From Pseudomonadota bacterium (lineage in GTDB: Bacteria > Myxococcota_A > Bradymonadia > Bradymonadales > GCA-2716585): 35,441 bases of DNA. Position 1 is the stretch's first letter. The number at the start of each line of letters is the position of its first letter. Below, piece by piece: positions 8,714 through 16,595 of this stretch. The notes beneath the pieces are model-generated. The model saw nothing but the letters and a program-made list of their open reading frames with translations. It did no database searches and was not told the DNA's origin. The position numbers were made by a program, and so were the translations under genes. The stretch spans positions 1 through 35,441 of the forward strand of contig SYOX01000147.1 of the NCBI GenBank assembly GCA_005804885.1, in the 5' to 3' direction.

Positions 8714-9367
8714 TCAGGGCGCCGGCGTCAGGTTGAAGGAGGCGCGGCGGCGCTGGCGCCGGTCGTCGGAGAGCGAGAATGTCCCCCTGAGGCGATCCGG
8801 CGAGATGGTGCCGGACAAGGACCACTCCGCCGTGCCCGCCTTCCACGCGGTCTGGCCGGTGGCCGAGAGGTTGGCCGCGCGATCGAGGGTGGTCTTGACG
8901 CTGATCTTCTCGCCGTCGAAGGTGGCCTCGATCACGAGCGTGATCTTCTGGTCCGTGACCGTGGCCTCGGCCTCCCCTTCGAGCTTGTGCGCCTTGAAGG
9001 TGCCCTTGTAGCGCTCGGCGAGGAGGTCCAACGGGTCGGGCTTGGGGCAGGCGATGATGCGACGGCGGGCCTCGGCGACGAGGGCCGCGTCCTGGGCGAA
9101 GGCGAAGCCTGCCTGGGCGTAGCTCGACCTGGAAAACCCGTGTTTTTTCAATATTTTATCGTTGATTTGCTCGCGTTTGTCGTCGAGGGTTCGAAGGGAG
9201 AGCATGACCGCATTGCAGCCCATCTCGATCGTGGCGGCCATGTAGTTGTCTCTGGTCGCGCTCTCTTGTCCGAGCCCGACGGCGCTGGGCAGCGAGAGGG
9301 TCATCGCGATCAGGAGGGCGAGCGGTGTCGTGGAGCGGCGAGTGGGGTTCAACCTCGGCGTGGTCAT
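8714..9367 (-). CDS. Unknown exported protein, last gene of the CARDB/GH5 cluster
   Basis: A 217-residue protein with an N-terminal signal peptide (PTRRSTTPLALLIAMTLSL, then PSAVGLG). The ATG at 9367 overlaps the stop of the upstream GH5-like gene in an ATGA arrangement, which fixes the start and suggests translational coupling. The middle (about residues 45-105) is helical with KREQINDKILKKHGFSRSSY. The C-terminal half looks like beta-strands: KLEGEAEATVTDQKITLVIE, TFDGEKISVKTTLDRAANLS, SGTISPDRLRGTFSLSD. That pattern resembles lipocalin-like or other small beta-sandwich periplasmic domains, but I recognise no family. Bases around 9140-9165 are locally AT-rich compared with neighbours. Confidence 0.7.
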   Translation of the reverse strand: MTTPRLNPTRRSTTPLALLIAMTLSLPSAVGLGQESATRDNYMAATIEMGCNAVMLSLRTLDDKREQINDKILKKHGFSRSSYAQAGFAFAQDAALVAEARRRIIACPKPDPLDLLAERYKGTFKAHKLEGEAEATVTDQKITLVIEATFDGEKISVKTTLDRAANLSATGQTAWKAGTAEWSLSGTISPDRLRGTFSLSDDRRQRRRASFNLTPAP

Positions 9368-10578
9368 GGCGTCTCTCTGGCTTCGGGCGCCCGCTCCCTG
9401 GGGGCAAAGCCGCACAGGACAGCGCGCATGGCGGGGTGTCGCCGCGCGGCGATGGCGTAACCATCGTAGTCGGGGCGGCCCGGATCGACAAGCATCCAGA
9501 GCATCGCGCCGCCGGCTTGTTGTCGTCTGGCTTCGTCGAGCCAGGCGCTGACGAGGGAGGCCTGCTCGATGGGGGATCCGGCCCACGAGGGCCAGCCCAT
9601 CTCCCCGATGATGAGGGGGAGGCCCGCGGCGCGGGCGACCTGTGCGCCCTGGGCGATCCATCGGCGGCCCAAGGCGGCGGCGCGGGCCTCGGAGAGGCGC
9701 TGATCGCCGGAGGGGGCCGAGAGGCTGGTCCAGCTCTGGGGCCAGACGTGGACGGAGACCCAGTCGAAGGCCCCGCTGCGGGCGTGGAGGCGGACGTCGA
9801 CGCCCTCCTGGCCCTGGAAGCCCTCGTCGCCGACCCCGATGAGGTGGTTCGGGTCGGCGATGCGGAGGTCGTCGGCCACGGCGAGGAGAAAGTCTGCCAT
9901 GAGGGAGGGGCTGCAGCCGGGGCAGCGGGGCTCGTTGATGATCTCCCAGCCGAAGATCGCCGGGTCCTGATTATAGGCCACGCCGCTGAGGGTGTTGACG
10001 CGCTCGGCCAGGGTCAGCGCGAAGCGGGTCAGGTGGTCGCGGACGCGGGGAGACTGGAGCATTGCGGCCCGATCCGAGAGCCCCTCCCAGGCGCCGTAGG
10101 CGTCCAGGCCGCCGTAGTCTGTCCAGTGGTTCGTCAGGGTGAGGATGAGCCGGAGGCCGCGCGCTCGGGCGGCCTCCAGGACGCGATCGAGCGCGACGAG
10201 GCCGGCCTCGTCGATCGCGTCGGGGCCGCTGTGGATGATCTCGGGCGAGCGAGGGTCGGTGTTGAAGGCCCAGATCCGCACGACGCTCACGCCCATGGCG
10301 GCGGCCTCGTCGAAGACCGCCTCGACCTGATCGAGCTGGCCGCGCTGGCTGGCCTCGACCGCGTAGTAGAGGTTGGTCCCGAGGAAGTTGAAGGGCGTCG
10401 ACCCGAGCCAGAAGCGGCCCTGGCGGGCGGTGACCATCGCGCTGGAGGACAGGGCCGAGGTGTGCGGGGCGCAATCGGGCTCGGGCGCCTCGGCGACGCA
10501 GGCGCCGAGGAGCAGCAGCGCCGCGAACAGGAGCGGCGGCGCGGCGCGGGGCGGGGAGCTTCGGGGTGAGGCGGGCAC
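9364..10578 (-). CDS. Glycoside hydrolase family 5-like lipoprotein (beta-mannanase-like)
   Basis: A 404-residue secreted lipoprotein: signal peptide with lipobox LLGAC (Cys27). The remainder is a (beta/alpha)8 glycosidase: GTNLYY (67-72), VVRIWAFN (99-106), INEPR with the probable acid/base Glu216, VSVHVWP (His277) and IIGEMGWP with the probable nucleophile Glu326. The order and spacing match GH5, especially the endo-beta-mannanase-like subfamilies, so a beta-1,4-mannan or related polysaccharide is the likely substrate; this is inferred. The start is GTG at 10578, separated from the upstream stop by three bases, and its own stop overlaps the next gene by ATGA. It should act in the periplasm or at the outer membrane. 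Confidence 0.82.
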   Translation of the reverse strand: MPASPRSSPPRAAPPLLFAALLLLGACVAEAPEPDCAPHTSALSSSAMVTARQGRFWLGSTPFNFLGTNLYYAVEASQRGQLDQVEAVFDEAAAMGVSVVRIWAFNTDPRSPEIIHSGPDAIDEAGLVALDRVLEAARARGLRLILTLTNHWTDYGGLDAYGAWEGLSDRAAMLQSPRVRDHLTRFALTLAERVNTLSGVAYNQDPAIFGWEIINEPRCPGCSPSLMADFLLAVADDLRIADPNHLIGVGDEGFQGQEGVDVRLHARSGAFDWVSVHVWPQSWTSLSAPSGDQRLSEARAAALGRRWIAQGAQVARAAGLPLIIGEMGWPSWAGSPIEQASLVSAWLDEARRQQAGGAMLWMLVDPGRPDYDGYAIAARRHPAMRAVLCGFAPRERAPEARETP

Positions 10579-10581
10579 GGC

Positions 10582-11511
10582 TCAGCCTCCCAGGCGCATG
10601 GACGCCGTGAGGGTCAAGGGGAGGCCGGCGGCGCCGGGGCCGCCGTCGGCGGCGCCCGAGAGCCACATCCCCACCGAGAGCGAGGGCGCGCCGATGCCGT
10701 GGCCGCGCGCGAAGACGCCGAGATCCCAGAGGATCAGCGCGCCGTCGAAGAAGACCTGAGCGCCCAGCGCGGCGTCGAGGCAGACGGGGTCGAGGTCCTC
10801 CGGGCAGGGGCTCCAAAGGGCCTTGAGGCCGCCGAAGCCGGTGGCGGTCGCGCCCAGCCCCTCGGGCCTCGCGCCGCCCTCCAGGCGCAGGACGGCGCGG
10901 GTCCTGTCGAGGGCGAGGTGCGCCTCGACGGCGACCAGGAGGCGACGAAAGGGCGGGGGCGGGGCCTGATCTTCGAAGCCGACCCCGTCGAGGTCGGCGG
11001 CGAACACGAGGTGAAGTGCGGGGCGAGCGGGATCGCTGGAAGAGATGTCGAGGGCGGCGGCGGCGTGGAGATCGAGCCCGTCCCACAGCCAGGCGGACTC
11101 GGACAGGAGGCCGGCGGGGATCTGGGCGCTCAAGGAGGCGCGGCGGACCGAGGCGGCGATCTCCAGCGAGGCGCAGCCGGGTTCGGGGCGATCCTCCATC
11201 CGGGGAGGGGCGCAGGAGAGGCCCGCGAAGATCGAGGGGGAGAGCCGGAGCTCCTCCTGATCGAGCGAGCCCACCTCGGCGCGGGAGGTCGAGGTGGTCA
11301 AGGCGGCGCCCAGGCCGGCGGGGGTGGGCGCGAACGAGGGCGGAGAGGCCGCGGCGGGGGCGGCGCAGAGGGCGATGAGGGCGGCGGCCAGGAACGCGCA
11401 GGGCCGCCGCGCCGAGGGGCTCGGGAGCCCGCAGAAGGGTCGGGCGGGCGGGGCGAGGGTCAGGGCGCGCCCCGATGGGCAAGACTGCCCTCGTGCCGGA
11501 TGGGCTCTCAC
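10582..11511 (-). CDS. Unknown exported protein, possibly beta-barrel
   Basis: A 309-residue protein with a long basic N-terminus and a hydrophobic segment (FLAAALIALCAAPAAASPPS, about 39-58) that looks like a signal peptide. The rest alternates short hydrophobic strands, for example LSPSIFAGLSC, LDLHAAAALDIS, ALHLVFAADLDG, LLVAVEAHLALD, AQVFFDGALILWDLGVFA and LPLTLTASMRLGG at the very end; a C-terminus of this kind is compatible with an outer-membrane beta-barrel, although the last residue is Gly rather than Phe. I do not recognise the family. The GTG start at 11511 overlaps the stop of the CARDB lipoprotein gene (GTGA), and the next gene begins three bases after its stop, so it is embedded in the operon. 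Confidence 0.65.
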   Translation of the reverse strand: MRAHPARGQSCPSGRALTLAPPARPFCGLPSPSARRPCAFLAAALIALCAAPAAASPPSFAPTPAGLGAALTTSTSRAEVGSLDQEELRLSPSIFAGLSCAPPRMEDRPEPGCASLEIAASVRRASLSAQIPAGLLSESAWLWDGLDLHAAAALDISSSDPARPALHLVFAADLDGVGFEDQAPPPPFRRLLVAVEAHLALDRTRAVLRLEGGARPEGLGATATGFGGLKALWSPCPEDLDPVCLDAALGAQVFFDGALILWDLGVFARGHGIGAPSLSVGMWLSGAADGGPGAAGLPLTLTASMRLGG

Positions 11512-14303
11512 TCGATCTCGATGTCCACGTTGTACTGGAAGAGATCGGCGCCCGAGGAGGTCACGAGCCGGAGGAAGTAGGTGCCAGGGACGTCGACCTG
11601 AAGGGTCAGGGTCGGCTCTCGGGCGAAGCGCTGCGTGATGAAGTTGCTGTCCGGGTCGTAGATCGCCAGGACCAGCTCGCCGGGGGGCTGATCGCCGAGC
11701 GGGTTGGCGCTGACGGTCAGCACGGAGCCTTCGCCCAGGACGACGCTGTAGAAGTCGGCGTCGCCCCGTGGGCAGAAGTCCAGGACGGGGGCGCGGGCGG
11801 CTTCGAAGAGGTTGCGGGCCTGCCCGAAGGTGTTGTTGGGCTCAAAGGCCGACGTGCACTCCTGGCCGACATCGGGGGGGGTGACGCTGATCTCCATGTC
11901 GTAGGAGGCCCCAGAGGGCGGATTGTTCGCGAAGAGGAAGACCTCCACCACGTAGCAGCCCGAGGTGGCCTCGACCTCGACCTGCTCGGTGTTGTCGAGG
12001 CTGTTGGAGCTGTCGACGACCCGCAGGCCCTCGTCGAAAAGGCGAACATCGATGTCGGCCTCGGCGCCGGTGAAGCGCACCGTGACGCTCAGCGCGCTGC
12101 CCTCCTCCGGGCAGACGCGGAAGAAGTCGTGGCCGTCGTCATCGGGGCACACGCGCAGCCCCTCGTAGGTCGCCGGCTCAAGCTCGAAGGCCCCCATGTT
12201 GGAGTTGTTGGGCTCGAACATGTCATCCTGGCACTCGTTGACGACTTCGCCGATGGTAAAGGGCGTGGTCAGGACATTGTTGCTCTCATCTCTCTCGGGG
12301 ACGGAGTTGCGCTCGTCGATCAACATCACGACGACGTGGGGGCCGCGCGTCAGGTTCTGCGGCAGCCTCAGGTCCGTGACGTTTTCGATGATCTCGCCGG
12401 GTCCGATCCCGTCGACAATCAACGCGCCCACGCGCACCCGCCGGTTGGGATCATCGGCCCGACCGGGCACGACGAAGAAGGCCACATCGAAGTTCGAGGC
12501 CGGCGCGAAGCCATCGTTCAGGATCGACGAGATCGCCTGGAAGGCCTGCCCCGGGAGGTTGGGCACCGGCGCCAGTTCCAGCCCGAGGCCGAAAAGATCG
12601 GCATCCTCGCCGGGATCATCGAAGGCTTCGAAGAAGAGCGAGTAGCTCGTCTCGACGAGGTTCCGCGCCTCAATGGTGGCGATCAAGCGGTCGGCGTTGT
12701 CGGGCACCCTCAAATCCTGCTCGATGACGCCGCCCATGGTCTGGAGGAAGCTCACGCGCTCGCGGCGATCCCCTCGCACGCTGAAGAGCGTCACGGTGAA
12801 GACATTGCGGGGGTCGGTCTCAAGCAAGAGCCTGAGCTGCTGCCCTGCGGTGGCGGCCAGGCCGAAGGTGTCGATGTCGTTGGGGCACAGCTCCAGGCTG
12901 TAGCCGCCCGGGGAGAGCACCGGGGGGCGGTTGACGTTCTCGGGGTCGAAGCGATCGCCGCACTGCATCTGGCCGCAACCATTGACGAATACGGGCGGCG
13001 AACCCAGCCCGACGTTGTTGCGCTCGTCCGACTCTCGGATCCGGTTGTTGGGATCGACGATCCCGCGGACGAAGAAGGCCTCATCCTGGCCGTCTTCGTC
13101 GCACCGCGCCTGCGACTCCCCGATGAAATCCAGGCAGTCGCCCGGCGCCAGGAAGTTGATGAAGGACTGGCTCATCTCGAAGAGGACGCGGTCGGGGTCG
13201 CGCTCCGAGACGGCGTCGATCCTGATCTCGACGCCCTCGGCGGGGCTCTGGCCGACGTTGCAGGCGATGCCGAAGGCGACGATCGGATCTCCCTCCTGCA
13301 CCACGTCGGTCTCGACGAAGATCCCGTCGACGATCAGATCGGGCTGGCCGCCGCCGTCGGCGACGCGGAGGCTCGGGCCGGCCACCTGGACGTTGTTCAT
13401 CTCGTCGCGCTCAGCCACGGCGTTGGAAGGGTCGCAGAAGGCGTAGACGCGGTAGGTCCCCGCCCTGACGTTGGGCGGCAAGGGGCCGCTGAAGCCCGCG
13501 CCTTCTCCCTCCAGCCCGCCGAGCCCTCTGATGTTGACTCGCCCGATGGTGATGTCCCTGTTCAGATCGATGCCCCCGTTGGCCGACAGGTTGAAGACGC
13601 ACGAGAAGCCCGGTGATCGCACCTCGCTCAGGTTGGCGACCTGGAGATCCGCCGAGATCCGCTGCCCCGGCGAGACGCTCGTCGGTCCAAAGCCGACCTC
13701 CACGACGGCAATGTCGGGCAGCCGCTCCGCGGGGACGCAGTTGCCGCCCTGGCAAGCCTCTTCCGGGCCACACATGCGCTCGGGCACGAAGCGGCCGCCG
13801 AGGCAGATCTCTGTCGACGACTGCGAGGAGCACCGCCGGGAGCCCTCCGGGCAAGGCGGATCGTCCACGCAGCGCCCGTCCTCGCAGCCGCCGCGCCCGC
13901 ACGACTGCACCGGCTCGAAGCCCGCGCCATCGCACAGGCCGACCGTCGAGTCGTCCAGGCAGACGCGCTCGCCGGGGTCGCAGACCTCACCGGGGTTGGG
14001 ATCGGGGTTGGGATCGACGATCCCGTCGTCCAGGCAGCGCCCGCCATCACACACGAGCCCGGAGCCGCAGTCCTCGTCCGAGAAGCAGGCGTCGCCCACA
14101 TCCCCATCGATCAGCGCGTCCCGACCGCACGCGCCCAGGGCCAGGGCCCAGAGGAGCGCCGTGGACAAGACAACCCACAGCCTCGACGTCGCCCTTGAGG
14201 CGCGCTGCGCTGGCGACCAGGGGCGCTGGTTTGAAAGGGTGAATCCTCGGGCGGGCGCTCCGTGAGCGCGCCCCGCCGCAGATCCCAGGCTTGGATTGCT
14301 CAT
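11508..14303 (-). CDS. Large lipoprotein with Cys-rich N-terminus, CARDB-like and PPC-like repeats
   Basis: A 931-residue surface or periplasmic lipoprotein. The start ATG at 14303 follows GAGGA with eight-base spacing; a TTG further upstream is rejected. A long N-terminal region ends in lipobox LGAC (Cys59). Next comes a Cys-rich module with GDACFSDEDCGSGLVCDGG and three further Cys-pair units (to about 205), as in many myxobacterial surface proteins. After this are CARDB-type Ig-like repeats with LPDIAVVEVGFGPTSVSPG, QPDLIVDGIFVETDVVQEGD and RNSVPERDESNNVLTTPFT. PPC-type beta domains with FEPNNSNMGAFELEPATYEG and AFEPNNTFGQARNLFE near the C-terminus alternate with them. Such proteins bind other proteins, peptidases or carbohydrates; no catalytic motif is seen. 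It heads the overlapping four-gene cluster that includes the GH5-like lipoprotein. Confidence 0.85.
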   Translation of the reverse strand: MSNPSLGSAAGRAHGAPARGFTLSNQRPWSPAQRASRATSRLWVVLSTALLWALALGACGRDALIDGDVGDACFSDEDCGSGLVCDGGRCLDDGIVDPNPDPNPGEVCDPGERVCLDDSTVGLCDGAGFEPVQSCGRGGCEDGRCVDDPPCPEGSRRCSSQSSTEICLGGRFVPERMCGPEEACQGGNCVPAERLPDIAVVEVGFGPTSVSPGQRISADLQVANLSEVRSPGFSCVFNLSANGGIDLNRDITIGRVNIRGLGGLEGEGAGFSGPLPPNVRAGTYRVYAFCDPSNAVAERDEMNNVQVAGPSLRVADGGGQPDLIVDGIFVETDVVQEGDPIVAFGIACNVGQSPAEGVEIRIDAVSERDPDRVLFEMSQSFINFLAPGDCLDFIGESQARCDEDGQDEAFFVRGIVDPNNRIRESDERNNVGLGSPPVFVNGCGQMQCGDRFDPENVNRPPVLSPGGYSLELCPNDIDTFGLAATAGQQLRLLLETDPRNVFTVTLFSVRGDRRERVSFLQTMGGVIEQDLRVPDNADRLIATIEARNLVETSYSLFFEAFDDPGEDADLFGLGLELAPVPNLPGQAFQAISSILNDGFAPASNFDVAFFVVPGRADDPNRRVRVGALIVDGIGPGEIIENVTDLRLPQNLTRGPHVVVMLIDERNSVPERDESNNVLTTPFTIGEVVNECQDDMFEPNNSNMGAFELEPATYEGLRVCPDDDGHDFFRVCPEEGSALSVTVRFTGAEADIDVRLFDEGLRVVDSSNSLDNTEQVEVEATSGCYVVEVFLFANNPPSGASYDMEISVTPPDVGQECTSAFEPNNTFGQARNLFEAARAPVLDFCPRGDADFYSVVLGEGSVLTVSANPLGDQPPGELVLAIYDPDSNFITQRFAREPTLTLQVDVPGTYFLRLVTSSGADLFQYNVDIEIE

Positions 14304-14416
14304 GCAACCGTCCTCTGATTTTATTTTTGAGATCAATATGTTGAGAGACAAGGAGGGGGATTTGCCTCATTGAACATGCGTCGGCTGTCCCGCAACAACC
14401 CGCGCTCCACCCTTAC

Positions 14417-14445
14417 AGGATGAAGCGAGGACGAGGGCCTGTCAA
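14417..14445 (-). promoter_or_regulatory. Putative promoter of the CARDB/GH5 gene cluster
   Basis: On the minus strand a perfect TTGACA (14440-14445) and CATCCT (14417-14422) are separated by 17 bases. The -35 overlaps the stop codon of the upstream gene. It would leave a leader of about 105 nt, the start-proximal part of which (14310-14345) is unusually AT-rich for this window. The -10 match is only partial. Confidence 0.35.
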
Positions 14446-16520
14446 ATCGCCTCGGTGGCGCGGCTGTAGGGGCCGAAGGGGCGCTCCTTGACGAGGTTGA
14501 GCCTGACGCGGCAGGCTCGCATGAGCCACAGGAGCGGCAGATCGTGGACCCACAGCCCGAGGCCAGCGCGGGCTTCGGGCGCCACGAAGGGCGTCCCCGC
14601 CACGCCGCACGACTGGAGCGCGGCCGAGATCCAGGTCGCCCCTGTCGCCTCGGCGGCCAGCTCGCCCAGCAGCGCCATGTCGTCCAGGATGGACGCGGTG
14701 AGCCCACCTGCGCGCCTCGCGTGGAGCCGCCCCAGCGCCTCACCGATCGCGCTTCGCAGCGGCGCGTCATCGAGGCCTTCCAGGCCGGCGAGGACCAGCG
14801 CGCAGCGCAAGGGCGGCGCGTCGAGCGCCCTGGCGACCGTCATCGCCTCCACGGCCGCCTCCATCGCCTCTCGCGCGGCCTGAGGGGCCCTGGCGATCTC
14901 GACGACGTCGGCGACCAGCACGAGGCCGTCGGCCCGCGCGACGAGGCCAGGGGCGCAGGGGGACTCGCTCGGCGCCACGAGCATCGCGCCGGCGCCGGCC
15001 ACGCCGACGCCGCTGTCTCGACGCCCCACCTGGCCCCAGAGGTTGCGCATCGGCGCGCAGTCAAAGGCCGGGCCGGCCAGTTCGAAGGCGGGCTCAAAGC
15101 ACTGGCCGGCGAAGTCGCTCAGGGCGACGAGCGGCTTCCCCGCCCGCAGGCGCTCGACGTCCTCCAGAAGCACCTCGCAGCTCGTCGCAGGCCCGATCGG
15201 CGTCATCGAGATCGGGAAGCGCTCGGACGACAGCGCGGACTCGGCCATGTTCAGCGACACCGCCTCCACCAGCGCCGCCCGGCCGTCGCCGCCGCAGACC
15301 GAGCCCCACACCACGCACGGCTTCGACGGCTCAAGCACGCCCCACGCGGAGAGCAGCCGCACCTGGAGCGGCGCGACGGCTTGCTCGCTGGACCTCAGCG
15401 CCCGCCCCTGGCTCGATGTCGTCCGCCCCACCGCCGCGATCGCCCTGAGGCTCGCGCTGGCCCGGACCTCTCGACGCCCCCGCGCCTCGGCGAGGTTCAC
15501 CACGGCGGGCTCGACGGATCGCTTCGGCGCGGCGATCTCCGCCCGCCCGCCCTGGACCGCTCCGGTGCTCGCGGCGCGCGCCTCTTCGGGTCTCGCGGCG
15601 ACCATCGGCGGATCTGGGGCCGCCTTTTCGACCTGCGGCTCGTTCGCGGGCGCCTTTGAGGCCGCGCCGTGCCTCGGGTCAGCCTTCGGCGCGCGGGTCG
15701 AGGGCGCTGGGGGCAGCTCTCGGGTCGGCGAGGCGTCCGGCTCGACAGCGCCGATCGGCTCGGGGGCCGCGCGGCTGACATTGGGCGCGCGGTGAGGAGG
15801 CCGCGCTGGGGCGCTCGGGATGTCCCTGGTGCAGACCAGCAGCGGGGCGAGCTGCTCCTGGGCCAGGGGCAAGGGGTGGCCCATCAGGAGGTTGAGGCCC
15901 GCGCGCTCGGCCCGCGGGATGTCGCCCCAGGCCAGCATCGCGGCGATCATGAGCTGCGCGTTGTCGGGCGACGAAAGCGGTGGTGGCGGCGCCCCGGCGA
16001 CGCGGGATGCGCGCCACGCCTTCGCCGCCCCCTGCGCGAGGGCCATGTCGACGCCGCGGGTGCTGGCCAGGAGGCGCTCCAGGGCGACCTCCGCCAGCGT
16101 GCCCAGGCGCAGCTTCTCGGACTTGAGCCCCTCCGCGCCAGGGTTGGCCGCCGTGTGGCCGTACATCAGGAGGAAGGGATCGGCCCCCATCGCCGCGCCG
16201 TCGCTCTGGCTGATCATCGCCGCCACCGCGCTCCAGCGCCCCTGCGCCCACGACAGCCGCACGAGGCAATAGCCCTCGCCCTGGGTCCTGTGCCAGAGGA
16301 TGGAGGGCGAGCTGCCGCCCGGCGCCGTCGTCAAGGGCAACCAGCACTCAAACAGGCTCGTAGCGAAGGTCGCCTGGACCTGCGGCGCGCCCGCCCACTT
16401 GACCGCCTCGACAGGCTGCCCGGGCTGCCAGTTGGCCCGCACAGGGAAGACGAAGAGCCGCCGGTCGGGATCGCTGATCGCCCCCATCCTCACCCTGATC
16501 TGCGCCTCGATATCGACCAT
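14442..16520 (-). CDS. Unknown 692-aa protein with a degenerate P-loop (GTPase-like) C-terminal domain
   Basis: No family is recognised with certainty. Residues 1-215 form a globular region (RRLFVFPVRANWQ, GYCLVRLSWAQGRWSAVAAM). A Pro/Ala/Glu-rich linker runs about 220-345. The C-terminal 300 residues look like a P-loop NTPase that has lost its active site: VVWGSVCGGDGRAALVEAV has the shape of a Walker A at 406-413, but the Lys is Asp412 and the Ser/Thr is Gly413. Later DGLVLVADVVEIA and LRCALVLAGLEGL resemble the strands of TRAFAC-type GTPases. This suggests a non-catalytic GTPase-like subunit; that is inference. It is the third gene of a same-strand group with the PilT-like ATPase (75 nt upstream) and the PH-like protein. 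Confidence 0.65.
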   Translation of the reverse strand: MVDIEAQIRVRMGAISDPDRRLFVFPVRANWQPGQPVEAVKWAGAPQVQATFATSLFECWLPLTTAPGGSSPSILWHRTQGEGYCLVRLSWAQGRWSAVAAMISQSDGAAMGADPFLLMYGHTAANPGAEGLKSEKLRLGTLAEVALERLLASTRGVDMALAQGAAKAWRASRVAGAPPPPLSSPDNAQLMIAAMLAWGDIPRAERAGLNLLMGHPLPLAQEQLAPLLVCTRDIPSAPARPPHRAPNVSRAAPEPIGAVEPDASPTRELPPAPSTRAPKADPRHGAASKAPANEPQVEKAAPDPPMVAARPEEARAASTGAVQGGRAEIAAPKRSVEPAVVNLAEARGRREVRASASLRAIAAVGRTTSSQGRALRSSEQAVAPLQVRLLSAWGVLEPSKPCVVWGSVCGGDGRAALVEAVSLNMAESALSSERFPISMTPIGPATSCEVLLEDVERLRAGKPLVALSDFAGQCFEPAFELAGPAFDCAPMRNLWGQVGRRDSGVGVAGAGAMLVAPSESPCAPGLVARADGLVLVADVVEIARAPQAAREAMEAAVEAMTVARALDAPPLRCALVLAGLEGLDDAPLRSAIGEALGRLHARRAGGLTASILDDMALLGELAAEATGATWISAALQSCGVAGTPFVAPEARAGLGLWVHDLPLLWLMRACRVRLNLVKERPFGPYSRATEAI

Positions 16521-16595
16521 GCTCGTCCCCTCCCCTCAGACCCCACGCCAAGCGAGGCCCTCTTGCTGATCGGCATCAAGGGCGAGGAAGTTGAC

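Noticed and set aside
11475..13616. A 713-codon plus-strand frame opposite the CARDB lipoprotein
   Set aside because: The minus strand product has clear CARDB/PPC motifs and a lipobox; the antisense frame has none and no ribosome binding site of note.
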